From Scheffersomyces stipitis CBS 6054 (lineage: Eukaryota; Ascomycota; Pichiomycetes; Serinales; Debaryomycetaceae), in NCBI RefSeq assembly GCF_000209165.1, contig NC_009042.1, forward strand, positions 1,736,001-1,800,000: 64,000 nucleotides of DNA. The letters are read 5' to 3'. The position numbers and the translations under genes are program-made. Within the stretch, counting starts at the first letter, position 1; each line of letters begins with the position of its first letter. Shown here piece by piece: positions 9,281-18,143 of this stretch. The notes under the pieces are model-generated. The model searched no databases, was not told the DNA's origin, and saw nothing but the letters and a program-made list of their open reading frames with translations.

Positions 9281-10642
9281 ATGGCCAGTGTCACGCCGTC
9301 AAGACAGGCTGTGCCGTCGCATCCAAAGAGCCAATTGTTACACGATTCTTCTAGCATTTCAAATGGGCCATCTAGTGTCTCTAAAACTTCAAAATCAAAT
9401 GAATCATACTCCAATGTGAAAGTGGTGCTACGACTTTTGCCTCCAACTTTGGACGAAAACGGTTTCTATGACCAGTTGTCCGCTTTCTACGACGTCAACT
9501 CTCCTAATATTACAAGCAAATATTATGTTAAGGGAAGCTATCCTGCAAAACCTTTCGAAGCTCCTATCTATTCCCGAGCCTATATAACATTCCATACATC
9601 TGATGATGTAGTATTCTTCATGCTGAGTGTCAATGGCAAACCATTTGTTGAGCCAGAAACTGAAGACAGCTTCACTCCGCTAGTTGAGAGAGCCATATTC
9701 AACAAGATGCCAGCCAAAGATGGTAAAGAGGAATCGATCACAGAAAAGTCTTCCGTAGAAGGCAGTGAGTTGTTCCAGGAATTCGTGAAATTTTTGAATG
9801 GTGAAACCAAAGAGTACAATATAGTCCAGCTTGTGAAGTTAAACAAGCGAAGGGCCAGAGAAAAATTAAAGAACGAGAGAAAGAAGGAAAAGAAAGCTGC
9901 CAAGGCTGCGGAAGCTAAGATTGCCAAATTAAAAGACAAGAAGGGCAAGAATAAGAAAGAAATAGTAGAAGAGAACAAATCCAAGAAGGAGGTTAAGAGA
10001 GATGTTTTGCCCAAAGATGATGAGTTAACAGAGGAGACTAAGAAGAAGAAAAGAAAGAGAAAATCAAAATCTAAGAGTCAAAAGGACATTGATCAGAATA
10101 CTCCTTCAAAGGCTACCGATGAACAAAATGAGTCTTCTGAAGCGAAGTTGAAGAAATCTCCAACGGGTAATGAAACAGAAAACAAGTCGAAAAACAAAAG
10201 ATCTCGATCGAAAGAAAAGTCAAAAGAAAGAGAAACCACAGGTGAAATACCGAAAGATAAGAAGAAACTGAAAAATGACAAAAGAACTAAAGAAGCACAA
10301 GTTCAAAAGGAAAAGGAAAAGGAGAAGAGTAGATTCGAGCTGAACTCAAAATCGGAATCAACAGAAAAGTCACCTTCTTCAAAAAATAGTGAACAATCTG
10401 ATATCTCAGATAAACCCAAGAAAACACGCAAAAAGAAGATTAAGGAATTTAATGATAGAATGAAAGACGATACCAAGAAAGACGATACCAAGAAAGATGA
10501 CCCTAAGGATATGAAGCAGAAAAAATCTTCATCTAAAAACACAAAACAGCAAGACAAACCCGAGCAAAAAACACCAGTTTCCAGTGGAGATCTGGCGTCC
10601 AAGAAACCTAAGTTGAAGGTTTTGAAGAGACCGGAAGTCTAG
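9281..10642 (+). CDS. UPF3: Upf3, nonsense-mediated mRNA decay factor
   Basis: A 453-residue protein. Residues about 43-180 form the Smg4/UPF3 RNP-type domain (NVKVVLRLLPPTLDENGFYD, later SRAYITFHTSDDVVFFMLSV and LFQEFVKFLNG), which contacts Upf2. The C-terminal half is a long Lys/Glu/Ser-rich disordered tail with nuclear-localisation-like clusters (KKKKRKRKSK) and a short repeat of Lys-Asp-Asp-Thr-Lys (codons near 10470-10500). Upf3 shuttles between nucleus and cytoplasm and acts with Upf1 and Upf2 to degrade transcripts with premature stops. Start ATG is 9281-9283. It shares a short divergent promoter with THP1, so two mRNA-fate genes could be co-expressed. Confidence 0.88.
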   Translation: MASVTPSRQAVPSHPKSQLLHDSSSISNGPSSVSKTSKSNESYSNVKVVLRLLPPTLDENGFYDQLSAFYDVNSPNITSKYYVKGSYPAKPFEAPIYSRAYITFHTSDDVVFFMLSVNGKPFVEPETEDSFTPLVERAIFNKMPAKDGKEESITEKSSVEGSELFQEFVKFLNGETKEYNIVQLVKLNKRRAREKLKNERKKEKKAAKAAEAKIAKLKDKKGKNKKEIVEENKSKKEVKRDVLPKDDELTEETKKKKRKRKSKSKSQKDIDQNTPSKATDEQNESSEAKLKKSPTGNETENKSKNKRSRSKEKSKERETTGEIPKDKKKLKNDKRTKEAQVQKEKEKEKSRFELNSKSESTEKSPSSKNSEQSDISDKPKKTRKKKIKEFNDRMKDDTKKDDTKKDDPKDMKQKKSSSKNTKQQDKPEQKTPVSSGDLASKKPKLKVLKRPEV

Positions 10643-11157
10643 CTGCAAAGTGAATTTATAAATCACCAGAATGTCCGGAATGAATGTGGAATAATACTAA
10701 ATTTATTATACTTATATTTGATAGAATTAGATGATAGCCTAATGTGAAGCATAAGTAAAACTCTATGTGTATAAAGTGTATAAATATTCTGTTGATCCCT
10801 AACCTTTCCTTCTAGGATAGTACCTGCGATGCGGTCAATGTCCGTGATAAAATGCAGCCCCTAACAGCCGCCTAAGCACAAACGCACAGCAGAAAAATAT
10901 TCTCGCTCCGAAGCGCGTCTTTTGTTTTGTAAATAAAACAAAGCCGATCTCGATAATATAGACAATTTTCAGAGCTTAGTATACTTATCAATGCATTAGT
11001 AAGTTTTTCTTTTTCTTTTATTGCATTCTGTTCAATCTTCTTTCATTCATATTATTAAAACCCCTACTCCTTCAGGGTAGGCAGAGCATGCCATTGTTGA
11101 ATTAAACCACAGAAAAAGTTGCAAAATACCAAATTCTTTACTATTTAGATCACAATC
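10643..11157. other. Intergenic region before the LRR gene
   Basis: This 515-bp gap holds the UPF3 3' flank and the LRR-gene promoter. Besides the inverted repeat at 10921-10942 and T-rich tracts near 11000-11040, nothing is recognised. Confidence 0.4.
10921..10942. repeat. Perfect 8-bp inverted repeat with 6-bp spacer
   Basis: TTTGTTTT (10921-10928) and AAAACAAA (10935-10942) flank GTAAAT. It could be a small hairpin or a paired binding site; the sequence is vaguely Forkhead-like. It lies about 220 bp upstream of the LRR gene. Confidence 0.4.
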
Positions 11158-12642
11158 ATGGAGAAGGAAAATCCTCTATTGCCATTTGCTTTCAACAGCT
11201 CTTCGTTCAACGATAACCTCCCATTAGACACAACTCCACGGAAAAGAGCTGTACGGGACGAAAATGTCAGTTTGGCTTATCGTACCCGGAAGTCGGAAGC
11301 TTCGCGAACTCTCAACCGTCCCACATTGGCATTTGCTCCCAGTCTCAAACGTAAAATGGGAGAAAGTTTCAATGAAAAAGATGATATCAAGAGAAGAGAA
11401 ACGGAATTCGACAGCGAGCCCACTGTTGTAGACTTCGAGGAAGATTTCTCGCCTCAGTTGGAAGATTCAGAAGAGGACGACTACAAGGAGAATATCAGCT
11501 ACAAGTCAATCTTACCTCCAAGTAGTCCACCATTGGACCATCCGCTAGTTTCCGAATTTGACTTCAACACAAATACGAACTCTCGGTATGACCTTCCGGA
11601 ATCCCCGGAAAACAAGCACGACTACAACGATTTCCCAAGCGAAGTCGATTGGTTCAAATACGGAGAAGAGGCCACTATGGTGAGGTCTCAGTCTCAATCT
11701 TATTCACCAGTCAAAGCAAAACAATTCAGTTCAGAGGCCGATTTCGGAATCGACAGTTTCAACAGATTCAAAAATATAAGCAATCGCTGCCCTTCATCCA
11801 CTGGAGACAGAGCTTTCGAAGAGTCACAGGTTTCGTATGTCAAAGCCCGAGACATTATCTTAGCAAGTTTTGAAGATGTCAAGACAGTCATCGACTTGGA
11901 AGGCATGAGCTTGTACGAATTGCCGGATGAAATCAAGGACATGAATAACTTGGTCATTTTCCAGTCTGATTTGGAACCCATTTCGTACCAGCTCTACTTA
12001 TCGAACAACAAGTTAAGATGCTTACCTCCTTCACTATTTAAATTCACAAAGCTCAACGTACTTGGTTTGAGACAGAATAAGATAAGCAGTCTTCCAGCAT
12101 GTATCAATAAGTTAGTTCATTTGACTGATTTGAATATCGGTTCCAACAGATTACAATTTCTACCAAGTCAGATCCTTGAATTGCCTTCTTTGCAAACTTT
12201 CAGAGCTGGTCCCAACCCATTTCTAAAAGTGCCAGAAGATGCTATTCCTGTGGAAAATATTGAAGGGAATAGCTTACGACAAAAGAAATTTGTATCGAAA
12301 CCTCGTATTCTTGCTTCCAACCGTAGTTTGGTTCCATCGCTCAAGACAATTTGCTTAAATAGGATTGCTCAATATGATGTTTCGTACCAAGAAACGAAGA
12401 AATGGAAGAAATTCACACCAAAACTCTACCATAGCATGATAATTCGGGCAATCAAGAAAGGTCATTATCACCAGAGCTGCAGCGAATGTTCCAACATTGT
12501 AGTGGAAGCATATGCAGAGGTGTTTGAATGGTGGGACATATTGCAGAATAAGAATGTTCCTGTCAGAAGACAACTTTGTTCTGGAGGCTGTTTAGAGAGA
12601 TATCAAGCACATAATATTAACGAGATAGATGAAATTGCATAA
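11158..12642 (+). CDS. Leucine-rich-repeat protein with Cys-containing C-terminus
   Basis: A 494-residue protein. The first 200 residues are acidic and Ser/Pro-rich with probable disorder and possible CDK sites (for example SYSPVKAKQ). Residues about 245-380 carry four to five leucine-rich repeats of the SDS22/Ras-group type (LYLSNNKLRCLPPSLFKF, LNVLGLRQNKISSLP, LTDLNIGSNRLQFLP). The conserved-looking C-terminus has paired cysteines, CSEC and later CSGGC, which could bind zinc. Fungi have similar orphan LRR proteins, but I cannot assign a function or symbol. The ATG at 11158-11160 is the first in frame, and the gene is convergent with the BAR-SH3 gene, only 19 bp apart. Confidence 0.7.
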   Translation: MEKENPLLPFAFNSSSFNDNLPLDTTPRKRAVRDENVSLAYRTRKSEASRTLNRPTLAFAPSLKRKMGESFNEKDDIKRRETEFDSEPTVVDFEEDFSPQLEDSEEDDYKENISYKSILPPSSPPLDHPLVSEFDFNTNTNSRYDLPESPENKHDYNDFPSEVDWFKYGEEATMVRSQSQSYSPVKAKQFSSEADFGIDSFNRFKNISNRCPSSTGDRAFEESQVSYVKARDIILASFEDVKTVIDLEGMSLYELPDEIKDMNNLVIFQSDLEPISYQLYLSNNKLRCLPPSLFKFTKLNVLGLRQNKISSLPACINKLVHLTDLNIGSNRLQFLPSQILELPSLQTFRAGPNPFLKVPEDAIPVENIEGNSLRQKKFVSKPRILASNRSLVPSLKTICLNRIAQYDVSYQETKKWKKFTPKLYHSMIIRAIKKGHYHQSCSECSNIVVEAYAEVFEWWDILQNKNVPVRRQLCSGGCLERYQAHNINEIDEIA

Positions 12643-12661
12643 TTACTAGTACCAATATAAA

Positions 12662-13876
12662 CTAATCCCTGGGCGAATATTCTTCTACGTAGTTCCTTGG
12701 AAAGATTCCAACTACTCCATCCAACTCCCCTTTCCACCAGTTTCCATTCCTAGTTAACACCGTGATAATATCACCATGTTTGAATGAAAGATCACCTTCC
12801 TGCTGTCCCTCAAAGTTAAATTTTGCCATGTAGTAGTAGGAGTTGGTCTCCTTGAGAATGGGGTTCCTGTTCTCTGGTTCTAAAGCCAAAGTAATATCAG
12901 AAAGATACCGGTCTCTAAAGTTGATTAGAGTGAGTTGGTTAATGGAGTCATAAGCTCCCAAACTGTCAATGGAATTTTGAGTCATAAGCTCATCTGCGAA
13001 ATTGGGAGACGAAATGATTCTGACATCCAAATTGATGAAATTGGCATACGATTTGCATCTGCTTGAAAATTGAAAGTAGTTCATGAGCTGGACATAGTAG
13101 ACGTACTCCTGCAAAGGGGTCAAAATCAATTCCACCAACTTCAAGAAATAGGGTAATTCTTTTTTTAAGAGATCATTAATCTCATCAAACTTGACCTTAT
13201 TCTCTTCCAATTTTCTCTCTGAACTGAACAATTGCTGAGACTGCTTAACAGTAAGCTCTCCAGACTTTTGCTTTAAAAGCAAGTTGTCATGACTATTGTA
13301 GACTTTGTCGTAGTCTACCAAGGCATAAGACCTGACTCTTATCTTCTTGTGAATATTGTTTATATTTGAGTATATTTCTTGGATTTTCAGCTCAACCATA
13401 GCTGCAAGGGTTTTGGTTTCATTCTCAATTTCAGATTTGCACATATTTATTGTTTCAATGTAGTTGTTCACGTTTTGCCATTTCCTGTATTGGTCTTCGA
13501 AAACTTGGGAATTGGACTGTTCACCAGTCTTCTTCGCTAGATCTTCGTATGGATCATAGAGAAGAGAATAACCTTTGCCAACCGCTGTACTTCTATCCAA
13601 CAATGTTAAGGTACTTTTGGAATACATCTTGACATACTTTTCTACCGATTGAAGTGTCTTTTCCGTTTCCTTAAATTGCTTCTCTAAATAATTGAATTCC
13701 TCATCAGATGTATATGAGCCATTTCCAAATTTGATTCTCTGTTTGAGAAATTGGGGAGTTCTTTTAAGATAATTCCAATCCAACTCCTTGGTACTTGATT
13801 TGATGCGACTGTCTACTACTTTGAGCTGTTTTGACATCATCGATGAAAGTTGGCCGTAGCATGTTTCTTCACTCAT
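12662..13876 (-). CDS. BAR-SH3 protein, Rvs167/amphiphysin family
   Basis: A 404-residue protein with an N-terminal BAR domain (about 1-245; helices containing KRTPQFLKQRIKFG and LKKELPYFLKLVELILTPLQ) and a C-terminal SH3 domain (about 345-400; AKFNFEGQQEGDLSF, NGNWWKGELDGVVGIFPRNY). BAR dimers bend membranes at endocytic sites, and the SH3 domain recruits proline-rich actin regulators. The linker is shorter than the Gly/Pro/Ala-rich linker of S. cerevisiae Rvs167. Candida species carry several Rvs167-like proteins, and this may be one of the shorter paralogues (Rvs167-2 or -3 type) rather than Rvs167 itself. Start ATG is 13874-13876. Confidence 0.85.
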   Translation of the reverse strand: MSEETCYGQLSSMMSKQLKVVDSRIKSSTKELDWNYLKRTPQFLKQRIKFGNGSYTSDEEFNYLEKQFKETEKTLQSVEKYVKMYSKSTLTLLDRSTAVGKGYSLLYDPYEDLAKKTGEQSNSQVFEDQYRKWQNVNNYIETINMCKSEIENETKTLAAMVELKIQEIYSNINNIHKKIRVRSYALVDYDKVYNSHDNLLLKQKSGELTVKQSQQLFSSERKLEENKVKFDEINDLLKKELPYFLKLVELILTPLQEYVYYVQLMNYFQFSSRCKSYANFINLDVRIISSPNFADELMTQNSIDSLGAYDSINQLTLINFRDRYLSDITLALEPENRNPILKETNSYYYMAKFNFEGQQEGDLSFKHGDIITVLTRNGNWWKGELDGVVGIFPRNYVEEYSPRD

Positions 13877-13918
13877 TTTGTATGGATGGTTATCAGATTT
13901 GTGGAAATAGACGCTTAC

Positions 13919-13927
13919 TTTTCGCAG
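13919..13927 (+). promoter_or_regulatory. TTTTCGCAG promoter element
   Basis: This motif copy is about 45 bp upstream of the BAR-SH3 start codon. A near-inverted TTTTTCTGCGA follows at 13931-13941. Confidence 0.35.
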
Positions 13928-14322
13928 CCATTTTTCTGCGACACATTAGTATGACTATAAACAACACTCTAATAAGCTCACACTAGGAATTGTAGCATAT
14001 GTTAATAATGAGTCAAAGAAGCATATGAGCTTTTGTTCCCGTATCTTTGATATATTTAGTAGTATCACTATTCATACGAATGAAAGATTTTTATATGATT
14101 TTGTCAAAATTTCACGAAGAATAGTAAATCTTCAAGAAACATCGAAAAGAGGTTTTATATTACGAACATGAACATTAGTAGCTAGATTAGCATAGTTTGA
14201 AGGAAAAACCTCAAATATTTCCAACAACATCAATTCCATCCACAGTCTACAATCCTTTATTTAGTGTGTAACCTTTTTCAAGTGGCACTATGTTTGGAGA
14301 TTTCAGATTCTCGCAAGATTTT

Positions 14323-14331
14323 TTTTCGCAG
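14323..14331 (+). promoter_or_regulatory. TTTTCGCAG promoter element
   Basis: This motif copy sits at the end of a T tract about 65 bp upstream of the PTH1 start codon. Confidence 0.35.
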
Positions 14332-14369
14332 CATATTTATCTACAGCTCCAATTTTGACAATCTACAGT

Positions 14370-14399
14370 ATGATTAATCTTTTTAAGCAGACAAGATGA
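14370..14399 (+). promoter_or_regulatory. uORF overlapping the PTH1 start codon
   Basis: A nine-codon frame starts at ATG 14370-14372 and stops at TGA 14397-14399. Its stop overlaps the PTH1 ATG (14396-14398) as ATGA. If transcripts begin upstream of 14370, ribosomes would meet this ATG first, so PTH1 translation would need leaky scanning or reinitiation. The transcript start is not known. Confidence 0.4.
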
Positions 14400-15040
14400 T
14401 GATACGACACCTTGCCGCTTCATATCTTGTACCCATACGGCCGAGCACAGTTTCTCAATCAAGGAGGCTACTTTTTATAGCCTCGATAGGCAATCCGGAG
14501 CCCAAATATGAGGGAACTAAACACAATATTGGACATCGAATGCTCGATCAACTAGTGGATATATACTGGAAAGACCATCTAGTGAAAGATGGCCCTTATT
14601 ACAGGTCGACTAAGTATTCCAATATTGTCCTATTCAAATCCAATGACTCATTGATGAATTTACAAGGAAAGGCTGTTTCCAAGCATTACAGACAATTCCA
14701 GAAGGATTCACAGCTTGTGATACTTCATGATGAACTCCAGGTGCCAGTGGGTAAGTACCAGATTCGGAAGCCTAGTACTAGTCCCCGTGGGCATAATGGA
14801 TTGAAGTCAATAAACCAGCACCTACCCAATAATTACACTAAAGTTGCCATTGGCATTGGAAGACCATCCGACAAACGTCATGTTGTAGATTATGTGATGT
14901 CTAAATTCAAGGATCTGGAACTCGAGGAGTTAGATTTTGAAGTTTTGCCCAAATGTGTTAAAGAGCTCGAGAAACTTGTGGAAATGGATAAGGAGGCAAG
15001 AAAGGAGAGAGTAGACAAGAAAGTTGAAGTATCTGTGTAA
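14396..15040 (+). CDS. PTH1: Peptidyl-tRNA hydrolase, Pth1 type
   Basis: The 214-residue enzyme hydrolyses the ester bond of peptidyl-tRNAs dropped by ribosomes. Bacterial-type Pth motifs are present: FIASIGNPEPKYEGTKHNIG with the catalytic histidine, LMNLQGKAV, LVILHDELQVPVGKYQIRK with the conserved aspartate, and RGHNGLKSI. The residue before GHNGL is Arg rather than the usual Gly. The basic, Ser-rich N-terminus (about 1-25) looks like a mitochondrial presequence, as expected for yeast Pth1. The C-terminus is acidic then Lys-rich. The in-frame ATGATG at 14396 gives two adjacent start choices, and a uORF overlaps the first. Confidence 0.9.
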   Translation: MMIRHLAASYLVPIRPSTVSQSRRLLFIASIGNPEPKYEGTKHNIGHRMLDQLVDIYWKDHLVKDGPYYRSTKYSNIVLFKSNDSLMNLQGKAVSKHYRQFQKDSQLVILHDELQVPVGKYQIRKPSTSPRGHNGLKSINQHLPNNYTKVAIGIGRPSDKRHVVDYVMSKFKDLELEELDFEVLPKCVKELEKLVEMDKEARKERVDKKVEVSV

Positions 15041-15295
15041 AAGCTGTAGATTAATGTAGACAATAGACAAATATGTACATAGTAGAACTGTATGAACAGC
15101 AATAATACATTTTTATAATACAGCAAATATAGTAAAGAATAGCAGACAAGAAAGAATAAGCCTATTATGAGCTATTATGTCGTTTTGAATAGATTCAAAC
15201 TAGACGTTGTATACTACAAATGCCATAATTAAGAAGAGGTCTTTGATAAATTCGTTGCCCATAGATCACATGTTTAAGCTACACCAACGAATAAA

Positions 15296-15505
15296 ATGAC
15301 TGACAAGTCCAACAAACATTTCCTTACAGTGAGAACTGTCCCAATAACCACAACGGCAACATCAATAGAGCAACCAGACCTACTATATTTCAAGGCTGCC
15401 ACATTCTATTCTCAGTACTCACACATTAACTCTCAAATTTCTATCTCCAGATCATCTGACTCAAAGTCCAAGAGGCTGAGACCAACGCGCATTTTATACC
15501 TGTAA
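15296..15505 (+). CDS. Possible small ORF, 69 aa, unrecognised
   Basis: An ATG-started 69-codon frame lies between PTH1 and ATG101 on the same strand and ends 101 bp before the ATG101 start. The product is Ser/Thr-rich with a basic end (SKRLRPTRILYL) and matches no family I know. It may be a chance frame in the ATG101 upstream region or a uORF of a long transcript. Confidence 0.2.
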   Translation: MTDKSNKHFLTVRTVPITTTATSIEQPDLLYFKAATFYSQYSHINSQISISRSSDSKSKRLRPTRILYL

Positions 15506-15606
15506 ACTAATCTGCTATACTGGACTAAGCAACTGAGTGTTCTTGCCCCTTTCGTTAAACACAGTAAGACACTAAGCAATTGGCTTAGGAACCCGCCAGA
15601 CACATA

Positions 15607-16598
15607 ATGGAATTCTTTCTCCAGCTTGCGGCCGAGAGGTCTGTCGTCCGTGAGTCTATCAAGGGTAAGTAATGTTGGAAGTGTGCGATTATGGAATCTG
15701 TATAAGATTGATGGAACAATACCACGAGAAAGCCATCAAAGCATTATGGGATCATAAGATATAGAGAATACTATAATGAGATAATATGGAGCATATAACT
15801 GAGATCTATAACCGATAGTTCATGGTTCTACAACTTGTAGAAGAAAATCTACCACTAATTGTGCAATCCATAGACAATACCCATCATATACTATCTTATT
15901 CATGACTCTATAATCATAACGTACAGACAAGTACTAACTTTCTAGGTGTAATATGGACCATTTTCTTCCATCGACTCTTCGGCCCCATAACTCCAGTGAC
16001 AAACGAATTCCTCAACACCACGTATCCAATGGCAGCGAACTTGCCAGACTTGGATTCCTTAATAGACGAGAAGATCAGCAGACTCATTCGACAGTTTGAT
16101 TCGGTGAACGCCAAAACAGGACGCATAGTTATCAAATTCCTAGATAAGAATAAGTCGAAGTCAAAGAAAAAGACCGGCTGGTTTGCTAAAGCAGACAGTC
16201 CTGAAGACGAAGTCAAGGTGTGGGAAGTATGGATATTAACAGTAACGTGCATTCCGCTAGAGGAACCGAGAGATAGCAATACCAGTAACAGCAGCAACAG
16301 CAACAACAGCAATAGCAATAACAACAATACTAGCAACAATAGTAATAACGATAGTAGCAATGGAAACAACAGCCCAGCTATCGAGATTTCCATCCGGAGT
16401 TTCGACGAAAACCTCAATAAGATTATAGATATCGCTGATACCCACAAAGACCACATTCCGCCCATCATGACGTTGGATAGCTCTCCGTTCCCATATGTAA
16501 TTGAAGTAGGGCAACCCACCAGCAAAGAAGGTGAAGAGCACGATGAGAGCTGGGGTGAATATATCAAAAAAATGCTGACTCGGTTCAATGAGATATGA
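15607..16598 (+). CDS. ATG101: Autophagy protein Atg101 (HORMA domain), two exons
   Basis: The gene is join(15607..15664, 15946..16598) and encodes 236 residues. Exon 1 gives MEFFLQLAAERSVVRESIK; the codon for Gly20 is split by the intron. Exon 2 continues VIWTIFFHRLFGPITPV and carries the Atg101 hallmarks: the start block ending in FFHR, a basic stretch before Gly-Trp-Phe (W98-F99, the position of the WF finger), then KVWEVWILTV matching PWEVWTVKV of animal ATG101, and the end block DHIPPIMT...PFPYVIEV plus a terminal amphipathic helix WGEYIKKMLTRF. An Asn/Ser-rich insert occupies about residues 130-162. Atg101 pairs with Atg13 in the Atg1/ULK initiation complex. S. cerevisiae lacks it. Assignment is by motif reading, not search. 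Confidence 0.85.
15665..15945 (+). other. Spliceosomal intron of ATG101
   Basis: The 281-bp intron begins with the canonical GTAAGT (15665-15670), has a perfect TACTAAC branch site at 15932-15938 and ends TTTCTAG at 15945. The branch-to-acceptor distance is very short. Splicing joins exon 1 in phase 1 to exon 2 and restores the conserved N-terminal block of Atg101, while the unspliced frame stops at TAA 15670-15672. Confidence 0.9.
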
Positions 16599-16789
16599 TA
16601 GTATAGAGGGTACTTATCAACATAAACTATAGACAAGTATCTACATCTACCGGTATATATAAAGATGATAGAATAATGATAATAGTATATACTCTTTCAA
16701 TATATCATGTTGGTATACCCAAACATATAGTAAATCTAATCATCCATTTTCCACTCTACCATTGCTATATTCCCCTAAATACATAGCAT

Positions 16790-17278
16790 CTACAAATTAG
16801 CACTGTGCAAACCTTCTTCTCCTCTGACCAATATACATTCGTCTTCGTAGACTACCTTGCTGAACAAGCCGATCTTTTCAGCTGTATCCAACACTTCCTG
16901 GTCGTAGCTTCCAGGTTGAAACCATAATCCCTTGACGATGTTTTCGTAACCCTCTACATCAGCTATCTGCTTTAAGGTAGTTGTTGTGATATGAGGAGGA
17001 GTCAAGAAAGAGATGCTCAATCCATCCACGTCCAGCAACTTATAACCGTTCAAATCTGACTTGGCTACAATAGACTCCAAAATCTGAGTCACATTAGAAA
17101 TGACATTTTGACCCAAAATCTCCTGTTCTCTAGGGTTTATTGGTATAGCCGTTAAGTTGTGAGAGACATACCAGCTCAAGATCTTGAATCCGAATTTCGT
17201 AGGATTGTTACTGGCTCCAGCCACAGCATATTGTCTGGTAGGGCCAAAAAAGGCTCTGATTTTGGACTTCATAGACAT
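16790..17278 (-). CDS. CoA-binding (YccU-type) Rossmann protein
   Basis: A 162-residue single-domain protein of the CoA_binding_2 family, related to the nucleotide-binding half of succinyl-CoA ligase alpha subunits. Visible features are the start block FFGPTRQYAVAGASNNPTKFG with the glycine/serine loop, the strand-turn AIPINPREQEILGQ, the central LSISFLTPPHITTTT, and GLWFQPGSYDQEVLDTAEK. It lacks the catalytic histidine domain of the ligases, so it is more likely a CoA or nucleotide binder of unknown role. The start ATG at 17276-17278 leaves a short basic N-terminus. It is convergent with ATG101. Confidence 0.85.
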   Translation of the reverse strand: MSMKSKIRAFFGPTRQYAVAGASNNPTKFGFKILSWYVSHNLTAIPINPREQEILGQNVISNVTQILESIVAKSDLNGYKLLDVDGLSISFLTPPHITTTTLKQIADVEGYENIVKGLWFQPGSYDQEVLDTAEKIGLFSKVVYEDECILVRGEEGLHSANL

Positions 17279-18143
17279 GCTGGAAATTTGCTGATGTTGT
17301 GGTTTTCAGTGAAAATATAGAGAATCAGACCGTATGTCTTAAGCTTTTAAGATAAACCACCGCTACTTCGGAAAAAGTTGAAAAGCTGAATAATCCTAAT
17401 CTAAAGAACTTCCTTGTGATAAATCTGGGGAAGTCGTGTGCAGAGCGAAATTCATTAAATGGTTGCAACCAACACATATAGAATGTCCACACAGCAGCAG
17501 ACTTTGTTCTGTAAGATATTGATTATAAGTGTCGAAGAAACCAGTTAGTTGTAATACAATATATGACTTATTTTCGTAAAGAATTTCTGAACAAGAACTT
17601 TGTCTCTACTACCAGATTCTGCAATTTCAAACCCCGAATGGGTAAAGTAACATAGGGCACAAGGAATTACTTTGGTTAAGAACCCAAGTAGAGCTCATAA
17701 TAATAACCTTTTAATCTTAAGAGAATCTTGCTTATTCGAATCCAAAATGTTTGTTATCTTATGCTGACCTTATAGTTCTTGTTGAAGGTACTTTGAATAG
17801 GCTGCGAAATTATGTATTTTCTAGCTTGCAACCCTGAATGGTCCCTCCAGCTAATAAAGAACTGTATCAAACAAACCAACCATACCTACAGAACCACTCC
17901 CTATGCCCTTACCTTTCTCAAAATGTCAAATCTTCCATACAAATGCCACTATTCATTGCCATCTAAAGGGTATCTCTATGTCCCAATGCTTACATAAGCC
18001 ATTTATCAGCATAAATTTTTCTGTACTATACAGCCGTTCATCAGAAGAGAATAGTTTAAGTATTTCTACCCCCTCATTAGCGCTCTATTCCATTTTTCGG
18101 CTTCAAACTCGAGTATTCAATCGCTTACAGTATCGGTAGTAAT
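17279..18143. other. Divergent promoter region
   Basis: This 865-bp region holds the promoters of the CoA-binding and zinc-cluster genes. Two short frames (about 60-78 codons near 17812-18139) resemble nothing. No RNA gene or repeat is recognised. Confidence 0.4.

Larger units (their letters stand above)
13877..14395. other. Divergent promoter between BAR-SH3 gene and PTH1
   Basis: This 519-bp A/T-rich region holds both promoters. It contains two TTTTCGCAG elements (13919-13927 and 14323-14331), one close to each start codon, and a 9-codon uORF that overlaps the PTH1 start. No other gene is seen. Confidence 0.5.
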
